This document shows, piece after piece, positions 46,273 to 55,151 of a DNA stretch of 64,000 bases (within the stretch, counting starts at the first letter, position 1; each line of letters begins with the position of its first letter). The translations under genes were made by a program, and so were the position numbers. The stretch lies in contig NZ_SMGR01000003.1 in the NCBI RefSeq assembly GCF_004346865.1, positions 186,001 through 250,000 on the forward strand, read 5' to 3'. This DNA is from Shimia isoporae. Lineage in GTDB: Bacteria; Pseudomonadota; Alphaproteobacteria; Rhodobacterales; Rhodobacteraceae. The notes beneath the pieces were generated by a model that worked only from the letters and a program-made list of their open reading frames with translations, searched no databases and was not told the origin of the DNA.

Positions 46273-46623
46273 TCAAAGCGCGGGGACGCGCCCCTTTAGG
46301 CAAAACCGCAATCGTCCGGCCGGTCGTGCATCGGGTATGTCTCCATCCGCCGCTTCCACATAAAGCCCAATCAACGCCAGTGTATCGGCAAGATCGGAGT
46401 CCGGCTCGATTCCCGCAAACAGATAGGCCGTCTTCTCCGGAGCCCGAAGTGCTATCGCCACAGGCTCCGAACAAACGTTCAAACAACTTACGGTTCTGAT
46501 AGCGACATCGCCGAGAGCCGGATTTGTCTGCGCCGCCTCGCGTAGCTTGGCGGCAAACGCGCCTCCGGAGGGATGCTCATTTTCTGAGCAACAGGTGTCG
46601 CAAACGAAAACTGTATGTGTCAC
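46273..46623 (-). CDS. DUF1636 metal-binding protein
   Basis: A 116-residue protein of the DUF1636 family, which is often found next to cobalamin or cobalt genes. Two cysteine pairs (FVCDTCCSENEHP near the start and SCLNVCSEPV near residue 60) are placed as in thioredoxin-like [2Fe-2S] ferredoxins, so an iron-sulfur or other metal site is likely. The start is taken as GTG at 46623, as no ATG fits. It is convergent with cbtBA. Confidence 0.82.
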   Translation of the reverse strand: MTHTVFVCDTCCSENEHPSGGAFAAKLREAAQTNPALGDVAIRTVSCLNVCSEPVAIALRAPEKTAYLFAGIEPDSDLADTLALIGLYVEAADGDIPDARPAGRLRFCLKGRVPAL

Positions 46624-46705
46624 GGCGCGGTCATTCCAATGGGCGATGCTGGACAGAGGCAAAGCGATGCCACAAATTGGCGCGCAAGACCAGAGGAGGA
46701 AATTC

Positions 46706-47164
46706 ATGACTGACATTCGCGTCGTTCCCGGCAACCCGCGTGACCCGCAGGCGACCCGCCTTTTGCAGGCCAGCCATGCCTTGATGCAGTCGCTCTTCTC
46801 TGCCGAAGACAACCATTTCCTGTCGATCGACGAACTTTGTGTCGACACGATCCGCTTTTTTGTCGCCAAGGAAGGCGAAACAACTCTCGGCTGTGCGGCT
46901 TTGGCCAACAAGGGCGACTACGGCGAGATCAAATCCATGTTTGTCGATCCCAATGCACGGGGCAAAGGCATCGCTCACAAATTGATGCACACCCTAGACC
47001 AGGAGGCGCGAACGCAAGGGCTTACAGTGCTGAAGCTGGAAACCGGAGACACCCTGACACAGGCGCATAGCCTCTATCATGCACACGGTTTCACGGATTG
47101 CGGGCCCTTTGGAGACTACGAAGAAAGCGACGCTTCGATCTTCATGACGAAAACGCTGGCCTAG
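46706..47164 (+). CDS. GNAT family N-acetyltransferase
   Basis: A 152-residue acetyltransferase of the GNAT fold. The acetyl-CoA binding loop is IKSMFVDPNARGKGIAHKLM near residue 77 (Gly-x-Gly form of motif A), followed by YHAHGFTDCGPFGDYEESD at the C-terminus. The substrate is unknown. The ATG at 46706 has a perfect AGGAGG. Its stop shares CTAG with the stop of the lipoprotein gene on the other strand. Confidence 0.92.
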   Translation: MTDIRVVPGNPRDPQATRLLQASHALMQSLFSAEDNHFLSIDELCVDTIRFFVAKEGETTLGCAALANKGDYGEIKSMFVDPNARGKGIAHKLMHTLDQEARTQGLTVLKLETGDTLTQAHSLYHAHGFTDCGPFGDYEESDASIFMTKTLA

Positions 47165-47556
47165 CTGCAATCCGGTTCAAGATAGGCCGTCGCGCCGCCT
47201 GACGGAACGAAGATGTCCACTACGTCACAGTCTTGTTCCTTCAGGTAACTCAATACCGGCGGCGGACCATCGTCCGCTGCACAATCCAATATGCCGGTGA
47301 CTTTGGCCGCGTCGCCCCGAATTTCGATGACGTCGCAGCCAGTGATCACTTCCATCGCGAGTTCAGCACGCCGCGCCACCCTACCAAGGCGCGGCGCGTA
47401 TTGGACGTTTACGCGGATCGCTTCGGCCAAACGCCCCTTTTGACGGACATCGAAGGTGCTGCCATCCACCGACACCCGAGTCACCTCGACACCGTGGTAG
47501 TGGGGACTCGGCATATTGCACGCCGACACAAAAACAAAAACAATCCACAAACGCAT
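47161..47556 (-). CDS. Small predicted lipoprotein
   Basis: A 131-residue protein whose first 12 residues are a signal sequence followed by a lipobox-like VSAC (MRLWIVFVFVSAC). The mature part has three further cysteines and a mainly beta pattern (VEVTRVSVDGSTFDVRQKG). I do not recognise a family. Tail-to-tail overlap of four bases with the GNAT gene. Confidence 0.68.
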   Translation of the reverse strand: MRLWIVFVFVSACNMPSPHYHGVEVTRVSVDGSTFDVRQKGRLAEAIRVNVQYAPRLGRVARRAELAMEVITGCDVIEIRGDAAKVTGILDCAADDGPPPVLSYLKEQDCDVVDIFVPSGGATAYLEPDCS

Positions 47557-47627
47557 GGCTCGAGCGTGCCAATTCAAGGTTAACGAACTCTTACCGCCCG
47601 AGGATGCCTTGCGCCGCCACCCCGCCT

Positions 47628-47648
47628 GTGGTCAAATCTTTTGACCAC
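47628..47648. promoter_or_regulatory. Palindromic operator before the GntR/FCD gene
   Basis: GTGGTCAAA-TCT-TTTGACCAC is a perfect nine-base inverted repeat holding the TGGTC...GACCA half sites usual for FadR-type regulators. It ends 15 bases before the gene start. It is followed by seven T, so the same sequence could also act as a terminator hairpin on the plus strand. Confidence 0.75.
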
Positions 47649-47663
47649 TTTTTTTCACATGAG

Positions 47664-48437
47664 ATGCCGATGCCGTTCCAGAAGGTCCAGCCTGAAAAAC
47701 TCTCCACCTCAGTTGTCCGCCAGATCGAACTCCTGATCTTGCGCGGCATCCTGCGACCGGGCGAAAGGCTCCCTGCGGAACGCGAGCTCAGCGAACGGCT
47801 TGGTGTCTCCAGACCGAGCCTGCGTGAGGCTATTTCCACGCTTCAGGACAAAGGCTTGCTTGCTTCCAAAGCCGGTGCCGGCATCTTCGTCGCCGACGTT
47901 CTTGGCAGCGCGTTTTCAGATTCTTTGGTGCAGCTTTTCGCCGCCCATGACGAGGCCGTGTTCGACTACATCTCTTTCCGCCGTGATATGGAAGGACTCG
48001 CTGCCGAACGCGCGGCAAAGCTGGCTTCGGACACTGATCTGCAGGTAATTCAGGCCGTCTTTGACAAGATGGAAGCCGCTCATCCCAAACGCAATCCGGC
48101 TGACGAGGCGCGTCTTGATGCCGATTTTCACCTCGCCATTATCGAAGCCAGCCACAATGTGATCATGCTGCATATGATGCGGTCGATGTACCAGCTTCTG
48201 CGCGAGGGGGTTTTTTACAACCGCACGATTATGTTCCGTCAGCGCACAACTCGCCATGAACTTCTGGAGCAGCATCGCGCCATCAACGCTGCGCTTCAGT
48301 CCCGCGACCCCGAAGCCGCCCGGGCGGCCGTTGAGGCGCACCTGAATTTCGTGGAGGTCGCTCTCTCGGACCACCAGAAATTTCTCCACAACGAATCCAT
48401 CGCCAAACAGCGTTTCGAACACGAAGCGACCCGTTGA
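47664..48437 (+). CDS. GntR family regulator, FadR/FCD type
   Basis: A 257-residue transcription factor. Residues about 8-70 form the winged helix-turn-helix (LPAERELSERLGVSRPSLREAI), and residues about 90-235 the all-helical FCD ligand domain with the metal-binding residues of LDADFHLAIIEASHN and the later LLEQHRAI histidine. Such regulators respond to organic acids such as lactate, pyruvate or glycolate. It probably binds the palindrome directly upstream and controls itself. A second in-frame ATG lies at 47670. Target genes outside this window are possible. Confidence 0.9.
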   Translation: MPMPFQKVQPEKLSTSVVRQIELLILRGILRPGERLPAERELSERLGVSRPSLREAISTLQDKGLLASKAGAGIFVADVLGSAFSDSLVQLFAAHDEAVFDYISFRRDMEGLAAERAAKLASDTDLQVIQAVFDKMEAAHPKRNPADEARLDADFHLAIIEASHNVIMLHMMRSMYQLLREGVFYNRTIMFRQRTTRHELLEQHRAINAALQSRDPEAARAAVEAHLNFVEVALSDHQKFLHNESIAKQRFEHEATR

Positions 48438-48494
48438 GTTCGCCCAGCGGCCGCAGTTGGCATCCGGTTAGGGCGACAGTGACCGTCTGAGCCC

Positions 48495-49478
48495 TCAGCC
48501 CACTTTCATCACGATCTTGCCGATGTGGCCGCTGCTTTCCATCCGCTGATGTGCCTGCACGGCTTCATCAAGTGTAAATTCGCTGTCCATAACCGGGGCA
48601 ACGCGCCCCGCATCCAGCAAGGGCCAGACATTCTCCGCCAGACTCTCGGCGATGCGGGCTTTGGCCAGATCACTTTGCGGGCGCAAGGTGCTGCCCGTAA
48701 TCGTCAAACGGCGCATCATCACCTGCGCAAAATTGAGTTCGACCTGTGGCCCTTGCAAAAAGGCAATCTGAACCAACCGTCCATCATCGGCCAGAGCTTT
48801 GACATTGCGGCCAATGTAGTCGCCCCCCACCATATCAAGGATCAGGTTCGCCCCGCCCTCGGCGCGCATCGCGTCAACAAAGTCCTCGGTGCGATAGTTG
48901 ATCGCTTTCTCTGCACCCAGCTTCACGCAAGCTGCACATTTCTCGTCTGAACCGGCGGTAGCAAACACCCGCGCGCCAAGAACGCTGGCCAGCTGGATCG
49001 CTGTTGTACCAATACCGCTTGAGCCGCCATGCACAAGGAAGCGCTCCCCGGCAATGAGCCCACCACGCTGGAACACATTGGACCAGACCGTAAAGAATGT
49101 TTCGGGCAGACAAGCGGCTTCACGCAGCGCCATCCCACGTGGGATGGGCAGGCAATGCGCGGCTGGCGTCAACGCGTAATCCGCGTACCCTCCACCGGGC
49201 AACAAGGCACATACCTCATCGCCTTCTGCCCAGTCCGAGACCCCGGCGCCCACGGCGGCGATGGTACCGGATGCCTCCAAGCCGGGCAGATCCGAGGCAG
49301 TCGGAGGAGGCGCATAAAGACCTGCGCGCTGCAACACATCCGGGCGGTTCACACCCGCATAGGCGATCTTGAGAAGAACCTCTCCGGGTCCGGGCTGTGG
49401 AATGGGGCGTTCGGTCATTTCCAGAACCTCCGCCGGTCCCGGTTTGGTGATCTCCACCGCACGCATCATAGAGCTCAT
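48495..49478 (-). CDS. NAD(P)H quinone oxidoreductase (PIG3/QOR-like)
   Basis: A 327-residue zinc-free medium-chain dehydrogenase/reductase. The substrate domain has YAGVNRPDVLQRAGLYAPPP, typical of the PIG3/TP53I3 branch, and the nucleotide loop is VHGGSSGIGTTAIQLA near residue 147. No structural or catalytic zinc cysteines are placed as in alcohol dehydrogenases. It likely reduces quinones or enals using NADPH in the cytoplasm. It is convergent with the GntR gene. Confidence 0.93.
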   Translation of the reverse strand: MSSMMRAVEITKPGPAEVLEMTERPIPQPGPGEVLLKIAYAGVNRPDVLQRAGLYAPPPTASDLPGLEASGTIAAVGAGVSDWAEGDEVCALLPGGGYADYALTPAAHCLPIPRGMALREAACLPETFFTVWSNVFQRGGLIAGERFLVHGGSSGIGTTAIQLASVLGARVFATAGSDEKCAACVKLGAEKAINYRTEDFVDAMRAEGGANLILDMVGGDYIGRNVKALADDGRLVQIAFLQGPQVELNFAQVMMRRLTITGSTLRPQSDLAKARIAESLAENVWPLLDAGRVAPVMDSEFTLDEAVQAHQRMESSGHIGKIVMKVG

Positions 49479-49578
49479 GTCAGGTCCTCAGCCGTCGTTT
49501 CGTTGATCAAAGATGTAGCACCGCCTCCAGCACAGGGAACAGAGACTTTTGGCGAAGATCCAAAAACAGAGCGCTGCG

Positions 49579-50271
49579 TCAGGACCGAGGCGGCGTCCAG
49601 CTTCCGGGCATGCCTTTTGGCATCTGCGGCGCCTTTATCCGGCCAAGCATCTCAAGCGGACCTGCCATCATCTTGCCAAGCGGGCTGTTGTTGAACTGGG
49701 CCTTGGTTTTTTCAAACTGCATGACGTTTTCAATGCGCCGATCCAGAAACGCCCAGGTCGCGGCCTGCCCTTCGCTGTCGTCGCCGAGCCAATACAAAAC
49801 TGTTGAGCCATAGACCGCGCTCAACGTTGCGCGCTTCGTATACCAGTTGAAGTCGCGGCTGGTGTCACCGATTGCGATCCAGATCGCATCGCAAGTGCCC
49901 CAAATCAGCTGCGCGCCTTGCGCGGCATGTTGCGGCAGCGAGAAAAGCGTCGTTCCGCGACGCACAACTTCGCGATCTGTGCACAGCTCCAACCGTTTTC
50001 GGACCGCAAACGTGATCTTCTCGCGGATTTTCATGGCGTCCAGATCGGCCTCCGCCATTGCTGCAACCATCTGCGAATCGCCGCGCAGGTGATATGCGAC
50101 CGCCAGATCAACGGCTCCGCGCGGACAGATTGCCCGTGCCACCGTTGGATCAACGCCGCTTTCCGTCACCGCGGCGGCGTAGGTCGCTTCCGACCAACCG
50201 TCAAAGGGCACATGCATCTCCGCTGCCTCTAGAAGGCGGGTTTTCAGGTCAGTCTGGGGGGCGTCAGTCAC
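49579..50271 (-). CDS. COQ9 family protein
   Basis: A 230-residue protein related to COQ9, a lipid-binding TetR-fold protein that helps ubiquinone synthesis, where it assists the hydroxylase COQ7. Recognisable are GWSEATYAAAVTESGVDP, PRGAVDLAVAYH and the later stretch FNWYTKRATLSAVYGSTVLYWLGDDS, which is the signature of the family. The start is GTG at 50271 with AGGAG. It is divergent from rpsU. Confidence 0.92.
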   Translation of the reverse strand: MTDAPQTDLKTRLLEAAEMHVPFDGWSEATYAAAVTESGVDPTVARAICPRGAVDLAVAYHLRGDSQMVAAMAEADLDAMKIREKITFAVRKRLELCTDREVVRRGTTLFSLPQHAAQGAQLIWGTCDAIWIAIGDTSRDFNWYTKRATLSAVYGSTVLYWLGDDSEGQAATWAFLDRRIENVMQFEKTKAQFNNSPLGKMMAGPLEMLGRIKAPQMPKGMPGSWTPPRS

Positions 50272-50392
50272 GGGGCTTCTCCTGCACTATGCTGCACTGG
50301 GTACGATACTAGACAAACTTTGGACCCTTTGCTATACGGCGGCCTCCTGCAATTTCATTGCAACTCAAACTTAGAAAGGTGGTGAAAACCAC

Positions 50393-50599
50393 ATGCAGGT
50401 TAGTGTTCGTGACAACAACGTCGATCAGGCGCTCCGTGCCCTGAAGAAAAAGCTGCAGCGTGAAGGCGTCTTCCGTGAAATGAAGCTCAAGCAACATTTC
50501 GAAAAGCCGTCCGAGAAAAAAGCGCGCGAGAAGGCTGAAGCGATCCGCCGTGCCCGTAAACTGGCACGTAAGAAAGCACAGCGCGAAGGTTTGCTTTAA
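50393..50599 (+). CDS. rpsU: 30S ribosomal protein S21
   Basis: A 68-residue, very basic ribosomal protein of the small subunit, needed for efficient initiation. It begins [20 protein letters not shown] and has the family's [20 protein letters not shown] and a C-terminal Arg/Lys-rich helix. A hairpin TGCAAT-TTC-ATTGCA (50348-50362) lies in its leader. A strong terminator follows. Confidence 0.98.
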   Translation: MQVSVRDNNVDQALRALKKKLQREGVFREMKLKQHFEKPSEKKAREKAEAIRRARKLARKKAQREGLL

Positions 50600-50636
50600 G
50601 CACATCTTTGTTCCAGCTTTGGACACAAGAATAGAC

Positions 50637-50673
50637 AACCCCCGCAGCTCCGGCTCGCGGGGGTTTGTTTTTT
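50637..50673 (+). terminator. Rho-independent terminator of rpsU
   Basis: AACCCCCGC (50637-50645) pairs with GCGGGGGTT (50657-50665) and is followed by TGTTTTTTC. Confidence 0.93.
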
Positions 50674-50742
50674 CTGCGCCGGAAAACTAGATGTGGCGCG
50701 TAGAACGCTTGTGATGACAACCGCACACACCAAATTAGCACC

Positions 50743-51828
50743 ATGCAGAAACCGCCCTTTATCGAGACCGTCAAACAGCATCTGCCGACGCTGGTTTTCA
50801 TCATCATATTCGCCGGGCTTGTCGGCGCGTTCTACGGCTACATCATGACGCAAATTTTCGGGCGCGGCTTTCACTGGCTCTTGCTGGTTTACGGCGCCGT
50901 CCGAGGCATCTTCGTTGCCGTGGTTGTCACCGCGCTGGAACTTCTGGTGTATCGTCAAAAGGTTCAGAGACGCCTGCGGGCGATGGCCTTTGTTCCGGCT
51001 TTTCTGGTGCGCTCGCTGATCACCTGTTGGCATCTCGTCGTGGGGCTCACTCTCAGCCACATGGTCTTCAGTCCCGCTTGGGCAACACTGGACATCTGGA
51101 TACAGCGCGGCCTCTTGCGGGACTTCATCTTTGCTGCGGGTGCGGCGCTGATGATTCAGCTCATCCTGCAAACCCGCAGCCTCGTGGGCGGACGCACACT
51201 GCGACATTTTCTGATGGGGCGGTACAACCGGCCGGTCAAGGAAACACGGATATTTATGCTCGCTGACATCGTCGGTTTCACCGCGATCGCCGACAAAATC
51301 GGGGATCAGCGCAGCCTCGAGCTGGTGACCAATTTCTTCCTCGACATCGACCCGGCGATTCACCGCAACGGTGGCATGATCCACAATTACGTCGGCGACG
51401 AAGTTGTCGCGAGTTGGAGCGATCACGGTAAGGAGCAGAACAAGCGTGTGCTGCACTGCATTCAAGACATATTCAAAAAAATCGACGACGTCCGTGCGCA
51501 ATACATCGATGAATTCGGTGTCGCTCCAGCGCTGCGCATCGGCATGGCGCATGGTCCTGTCGCGGTGGGCGAATGTGGCGGCGAAAAAAGGCAGGTGATC
51601 TATATCGGCGACACCATCAACACCGCCAAGCGCTTGCAGGACGCCTGCAAACCTTATGGTGTCGGTGTCATGACCGATGCCGACACACTTGCGCGCATGG
51701 CCATCCCCGAAGGAATGCAAGCGACGGAAATGGGTCGCACAACCCTTAGAGGGCGCGAAACAGAGACCCTGATGATTGCCATAGGAACGGACAGCGGTCC
51801 TTATTCTCTACCTGCTTTGGGAAACTGA
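50743..51828 (+). CDS. Membrane-bound class III adenylate/guanylate cyclase
   Basis: A 361-residue protein with about four membrane segments in residues 15-145 and a class III cyclase domain from about 165. The first metal-binding Asp is in IFMLADIVGFTAIA and the second in HNYVGDEVVASW. The transition-state Asn and Arg are seen in INTAKRLQD. At the purine-selecting Lys position (GGxVxKxxGD) this protein has Asn (GGMIHNYVGD), so activity or base choice is uncertain. It may make cAMP in response to a membrane signal; no partner is adjacent. Confidence 0.88.
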   Translation: MQKPPFIETVKQHLPTLVFIIIFAGLVGAFYGYIMTQIFGRGFHWLLLVYGAVRGIFVAVVVTALELLVYRQKVQRRLRAMAFVPAFLVRSLITCWHLVVGLTLSHMVFSPAWATLDIWIQRGLLRDFIFAAGAALMIQLILQTRSLVGGRTLRHFLMGRYNRPVKETRIFMLADIVGFTAIADKIGDQRSLELVTNFFLDIDPAIHRNGGMIHNYVGDEVVASWSDHGKEQNKRVLHCIQDIFKKIDDVRAQYIDEFGVAPALRIGMAHGPVAVGECGGEKRQVIYIGDTINTAKRLQDACKPYGVGVMTDADTLARMAIPEGMQATEMGRTTLRGRETETLMIAIGTDSGPYSLPALGN

Positions 51829-51897
51829 TCCCGCCCCCCTGTCATTCTGCGCCGATGCCCTTAAGTTGTGAACAACCACATCAAACAGGGTATGCCA

Positions 51898-52767
51898 ATG
51901 ACCGATACTTATACGCCCCCCAAAGTCTGGACCTGGGACGCCGAAAGCGGCGGCAAATTTGCCAATATCAATCGCCCGATCGCGGGTGCGACCCACGACA
52001 AGGACCTGCCCCGCGGCGATCATCCGTTCCAGCTTTACTCACTGGCGACGCCGAATGGCGTCAAGGTGACCGTGATGTTCGAGGAATTGCTGGCGGCGGG
52101 GCACGCGGGTGCCGAATACGATGCCTATCTTATTAACATCGGAGAAGGCGACCAGTTCGGGTCGGGATTTGTCGATGTGAACCCCAACTCCAAAATCCCC
52201 GCTCTCATGGACTTGTCCGGCGACGGCGAAGTCCGAGTCTTTGAAAGCGGCGCAATCCTTCTGCATCTGGCGGAGAAATTCGATGCCTTCCTCGGCCCGA
52301 AAGAAAAGCGCGCCGAAATGATCAGCTGGCTTTTCTGGCAAATGGGCAGCGCCCCGTATCTGGGCGGCGGCTTTGGCCACTTCTACGCTTATGCGCCTGA
52401 AAAATGGGAATACCCGATCAACCGGTTTGCCATGGAAACCAAACGCCAGCTTGACGTGCTTGACCGGCAACTGGCCGAGAACCGCTATATCGCGGGTGAC
52501 GAATACACCATCGCCGATATTGCGATCTGGTCTTGGTACGGTGCTCTGGCTCTGGGGCGCCTCTATGAAGCCGCCGAATTCCTGGACGTGGAAAGCTACG
52601 AACACGTTCAGCGTTGGGCCAAGGAAATCAACGACCGTCCGGCGGTGAAGCGCGGGGTTAAAGTGAACCGTGCGTGGGGTGAACCCGAGCAGCAATTGCA
52701 CGAGCGCCACTCTGCTGAAGACTTCGATACCAAAACGCAGGACAAACTGGCACCCGAAGAGGGTTAA
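51898..52767 (+). CDS. yghU: Glutathione S-transferase, YghU type
   Basis: A 289-residue Nu-class glutathione transferase close in length to E. coli YghU (288). The thioredoxin-like domain begins after an N-terminal arm (FQLYSLATPNGVKVTVMFEEL), with VNPNSKIPALMD and VFESGAILLHLAEKF. The helical domain has DEYTIADIAIWSWYG. Such enzymes act as disulfide reductases with two bound glutathiones. The ATG at 51898 is preferred over one at 51892, since AGGG is nine bases away. Its last four bases overlap the MFS gene on the other strand. Confidence 0.93.
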   Translation: MTDTYTPPKVWTWDAESGGKFANINRPIAGATHDKDLPRGDHPFQLYSLATPNGVKVTVMFEELLAAGHAGAEYDAYLINIGEGDQFGSGFVDVNPNSKIPALMDLSGDGEVRVFESGAILLHLAEKFDAFLGPKEKRAEMISWLFWQMGSAPYLGGGFGHFYAYAPEKWEYPINRFAMETKRQLDVLDRQLAENRYIAGDEYTIADIAIWSWYGALALGRLYEAAEFLDVESYEHVQRWAKEINDRPAVKRGVKVNRAWGEPEQQLHERHSAEDFDTKTQDKLAPEEG

Positions 52768-53966
52768 ACGGCCCGCGGGCGCATCCGCCCGCCCTCCAGC
52801 AAATACAAAAGGGCGGCGGCACCCAGAGAGAGTGCCGCGCCCAAAACGGCAACACCGCTGTAGCCGATGATTTCCGCAAACCCTGCAAACAGTCCGGACG
52901 CCACCAGCGTTCCGCCAAAATGCGACATCGAGATGAGCGCGCTGCCCGCTCCCGGACGATGCTCCACCAACGACTGGATGTACCCGACCGGCACCGACAG
53001 AATGATACCCGCGCCGATGCCAAACGGCAGAACAAGCCACCACGCCGCTGCCATGTTTGGCACCACAGCCAGAGCGGCAAAACTCAGCGCGTAAATCGCC
53101 GCGCCGCCCAGAATAACCGCAACGCGCGAGAACCGTTTCAGCAACAACGCACCGCCCAGCATCACCGGCAGTTCCACCATTGCCACGCCGCCGGAAAACC
53201 ATCCGATATCGCTCTCCTGGCCGCCCAGTTGTGTGACCACCAGAAGCCCGAGCAGGATGCTGTAAAGCCCGTTTGCCGAGGTAACCGCCGTGATCAGCCC
53301 CAACCGGATCAGCACCGCCCGAGCAACAACCTCTCCGACTGCTTCCCAGAAAGTAAGGCCCGAACCATCACCAGTGTCGCCCATGTCCTTGGGCCACATC
53401 AGATAGACCACCACCAACACCAACACGTTTGCCACTGCCAAGGTCCAATAGACCGCCAGCAAATCCGCTCCTCGCGCCAGCGCCAAAGCCCACAGCGGCG
53501 GCGTGATCGCAAATGTGCCGGCAAAGCCAGCGCGCACCAGCGACAAGCCGACGTCCTTGTCGATACGCGGGTTGCGGTCTGCCGCGACTGCGGCAAGGGC
53601 GAAATACTGCGTGAAGGTCGTTGCGGCGATTGGGAACAGCACCATGTGGACCAGCACAAACGCCGCCGCCGTGGGCCAGGCTGCCATCAAAAAGCCCGCT
53701 GCTATTCCGACGCAAATGCAGGCGAGCAGAATTGCACGATAACGCTGCGTTTGATCCACAATTATGCCGATCACCACCGAAGCGATCACGCTGAAGAATG
53801 CGCCTGCGGTGACCACAAACGCATAAACCGCGTTACCAAATCCCAACCGCTCAATCGCAATCACGGATTGGAACGGCGCGACCGAAGCCACTGCTGGGCC
53901 CATAAGAAGGATGCAAAGAAAGGCGACCCTCAAAAGCGGGTCGTTCAGTGCGCGTAAAAATATCAA
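52764..53966 (-). CDS. MFS transporter
   Basis: A 400-residue inner-membrane permease with twelve predicted membrane segments, similar in layout to sugar-efflux (SetA-like) members of the major facilitator superfamily. A loop between halves carries GDTGDGSGLTFWEAVGEVV. The substrate is unknown. The start is TTG at 53966 with AGGA before it. The C-terminal codons contain a GC-rich hairpin (GCGGGCG-CATC-CGCCCGC, 52775-52792), and the stop overlaps that of yghU. Confidence 0.87.
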   Translation of the reverse strand: MIFLRALNDPLLRVAFLCILLMGPAVASVAPFQSVIAIERLGFGNAVYAFVVTAGAFFSVIASVVIGIIVDQTQRYRAILLACICVGIAAGFLMAAWPTAAAFVLVHMVLFPIAATTFTQYFALAAVAADRNPRIDKDVGLSLVRAGFAGTFAITPPLWALALARGADLLAVYWTLAVANVLVLVVVYLMWPKDMGDTGDGSGLTFWEAVGEVVARAVLIRLGLITAVTSANGLYSILLGLLVVTQLGGQESDIGWFSGGVAMVELPVMLGGALLLKRFSRVAVILGGAAIYALSFAALAVVPNMAAAWWLVLPFGIGAGIILSVPVGYIQSLVEHRPGAGSALISMSHFGGTLVASGLFAGFAEIIGYSGVAVLGAALSLGAAALLYLLEGGRMRPRAV

Positions 53967-54159
53967 GGCATGGTCCTAACAAGGCGCAACAATTGCGCTT
54001 GCCGAGGAAAACATGCTGACTTCAACATGGCAACTCTGTGATTCATGACGTGAAGCGGGCAAAGAAACCCCGCGTCGCGCGGCACTCATAACATTGGACA
54101 GGTCGACCCTTCTTCTCCAGACTTCTTGCAAAGATGCATGACAATCTCCGGAGGCTGAT

Positions 54160-55065
54160 ATGGACTTTCTGCGCACCCCTGACGACCGCTTCGACAACCT
54201 GCCGGACTACAACTTCGCACCTCACTATAAAACTGTGGACGACACAGAAGGCGGGCAATTGCGGGTGCATTATCTGGACGAAGGGCCTGATGATGCCGCA
54301 CCGATCCTGGTGATGCACGGCGAGCCGTCTTGGTGTTACCTGTACAGGCACATGATCCCGCTTTTCTCAGCTGCCGGCCATCGTGTCGTTGCGCCTGATC
54401 TGGTGGGTTTCGGGCGCTCGGACAAACCGACCAAACGCACTGATTACACTTATCAGCGCCACGTCGACTGGATGACAGACTGGTTGCAACAGGTCGACCT
54501 CACCAACATCACGTTGGTCTGCCAGGACTGGGGCGGGCTCATTGGCCTTCGCCTTGTCGCCGCCATGCCAGAACGATTTGCACGCATTGTTGTGGCCAAC
54601 ACGGCCCTTCCGACAGGCGATCAACCAATGGGCAAGGCATTCGAAGGATGGCGGGAATTTTCGCAGACTACGCCTGTCTTCAACACCGGCAAGATCATCT
54701 ACGGCGGCACCACTTCGAAATTGACCGAAGCCGAAATCGCCGCTTATGACGCGCCTTTCCCCGATGAAACGTACAAGGAAGGCGCGCGCCAATTCCCGAT
54801 GCTGGTCCCCGCCAGCCCCGACGATCCCGCCGCGCAGCCCAACCGCGACGCGTGGAAAGTGCTGATGGGTCTCGACATCCCCGTCCTCACCGCCTTTGGC
54901 TCGGATGACAAGATCATGGCAGGCGTGGACAAGGTCTTCCAGAAGCTGATGCCCGGCGCCGCTGGCCAGCCTCACACCATCCTCGAAGGCGGCAATCACT
55001 TCCTTCAGGAAGACGTCGCCCCCGAATTGTCGAAGGCGACTTTGGACTTTATCGAACGGACCTGA
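54160..55065 (+). CDS. Haloalkane dehalogenase, DhlA-like subfamily
   Basis: A 301-residue alpha/beta hydrolase that replaces halogen in haloalkanes by hydroxyl. The nucleophile is Asp123 in CQDWGGLIG, with the halide-holding Trp124 next to it; [11 protein letters not shown] at 53-63 forms the oxyanion hole; the base is His280 in [10 protein letters not shown]; the acid is Asp249 or Asp250 in [10 protein letters not shown] Trp at 164 (FEGWREF) could be the second halide ligand, as in the DhlA branch. No signal peptide. A CCGGAGG site precedes the ATG. Marine halogenated compounds would be a natural substrate. Confidence 0.88.
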   Translation: MDFLRTPDDRFDNLPDYNFAPHYKTVDDTEGGQLRVHYLDEGPDDAAPILVMHGEPSWCYLYRHMIPLFSAAGHRVVAPDLVGFGRSDKPTKRTDYTYQRHVDWMTDWLQQVDLTNITLVCQDWGGLIGLRLVAAMPERFARIVVANTALPTGDQPMGKAFEGWREFSQTTPVFNTGKIIYGGTTSKLTEAEIAAYDAPFPDETYKEGARQFPMLVPASPDDPAAQPNRDAWKVLMGLDIPVLTAFGSDDKIMAGVDKVFQKLMPGAAGQPHTILEGGNHFLQEDVAPELSKATLDFIERT

Positions 55066-55151
55066 CCCCTGGAAGCAGTAGAAATACTGTCTTTCCCACC
55101 ATCTTCTATTTCCTTATGTTGCAACCATCTGCAATCAAAGAGGTTTTTCCG

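Noticed and set aside
47579-47594. Possible CtrA site TTAACGAACTCTTACC
   Set aside because: The second half is TTAC rather than TTAA, so it misses the consensus; it is weaker than the perfect site at 3761.
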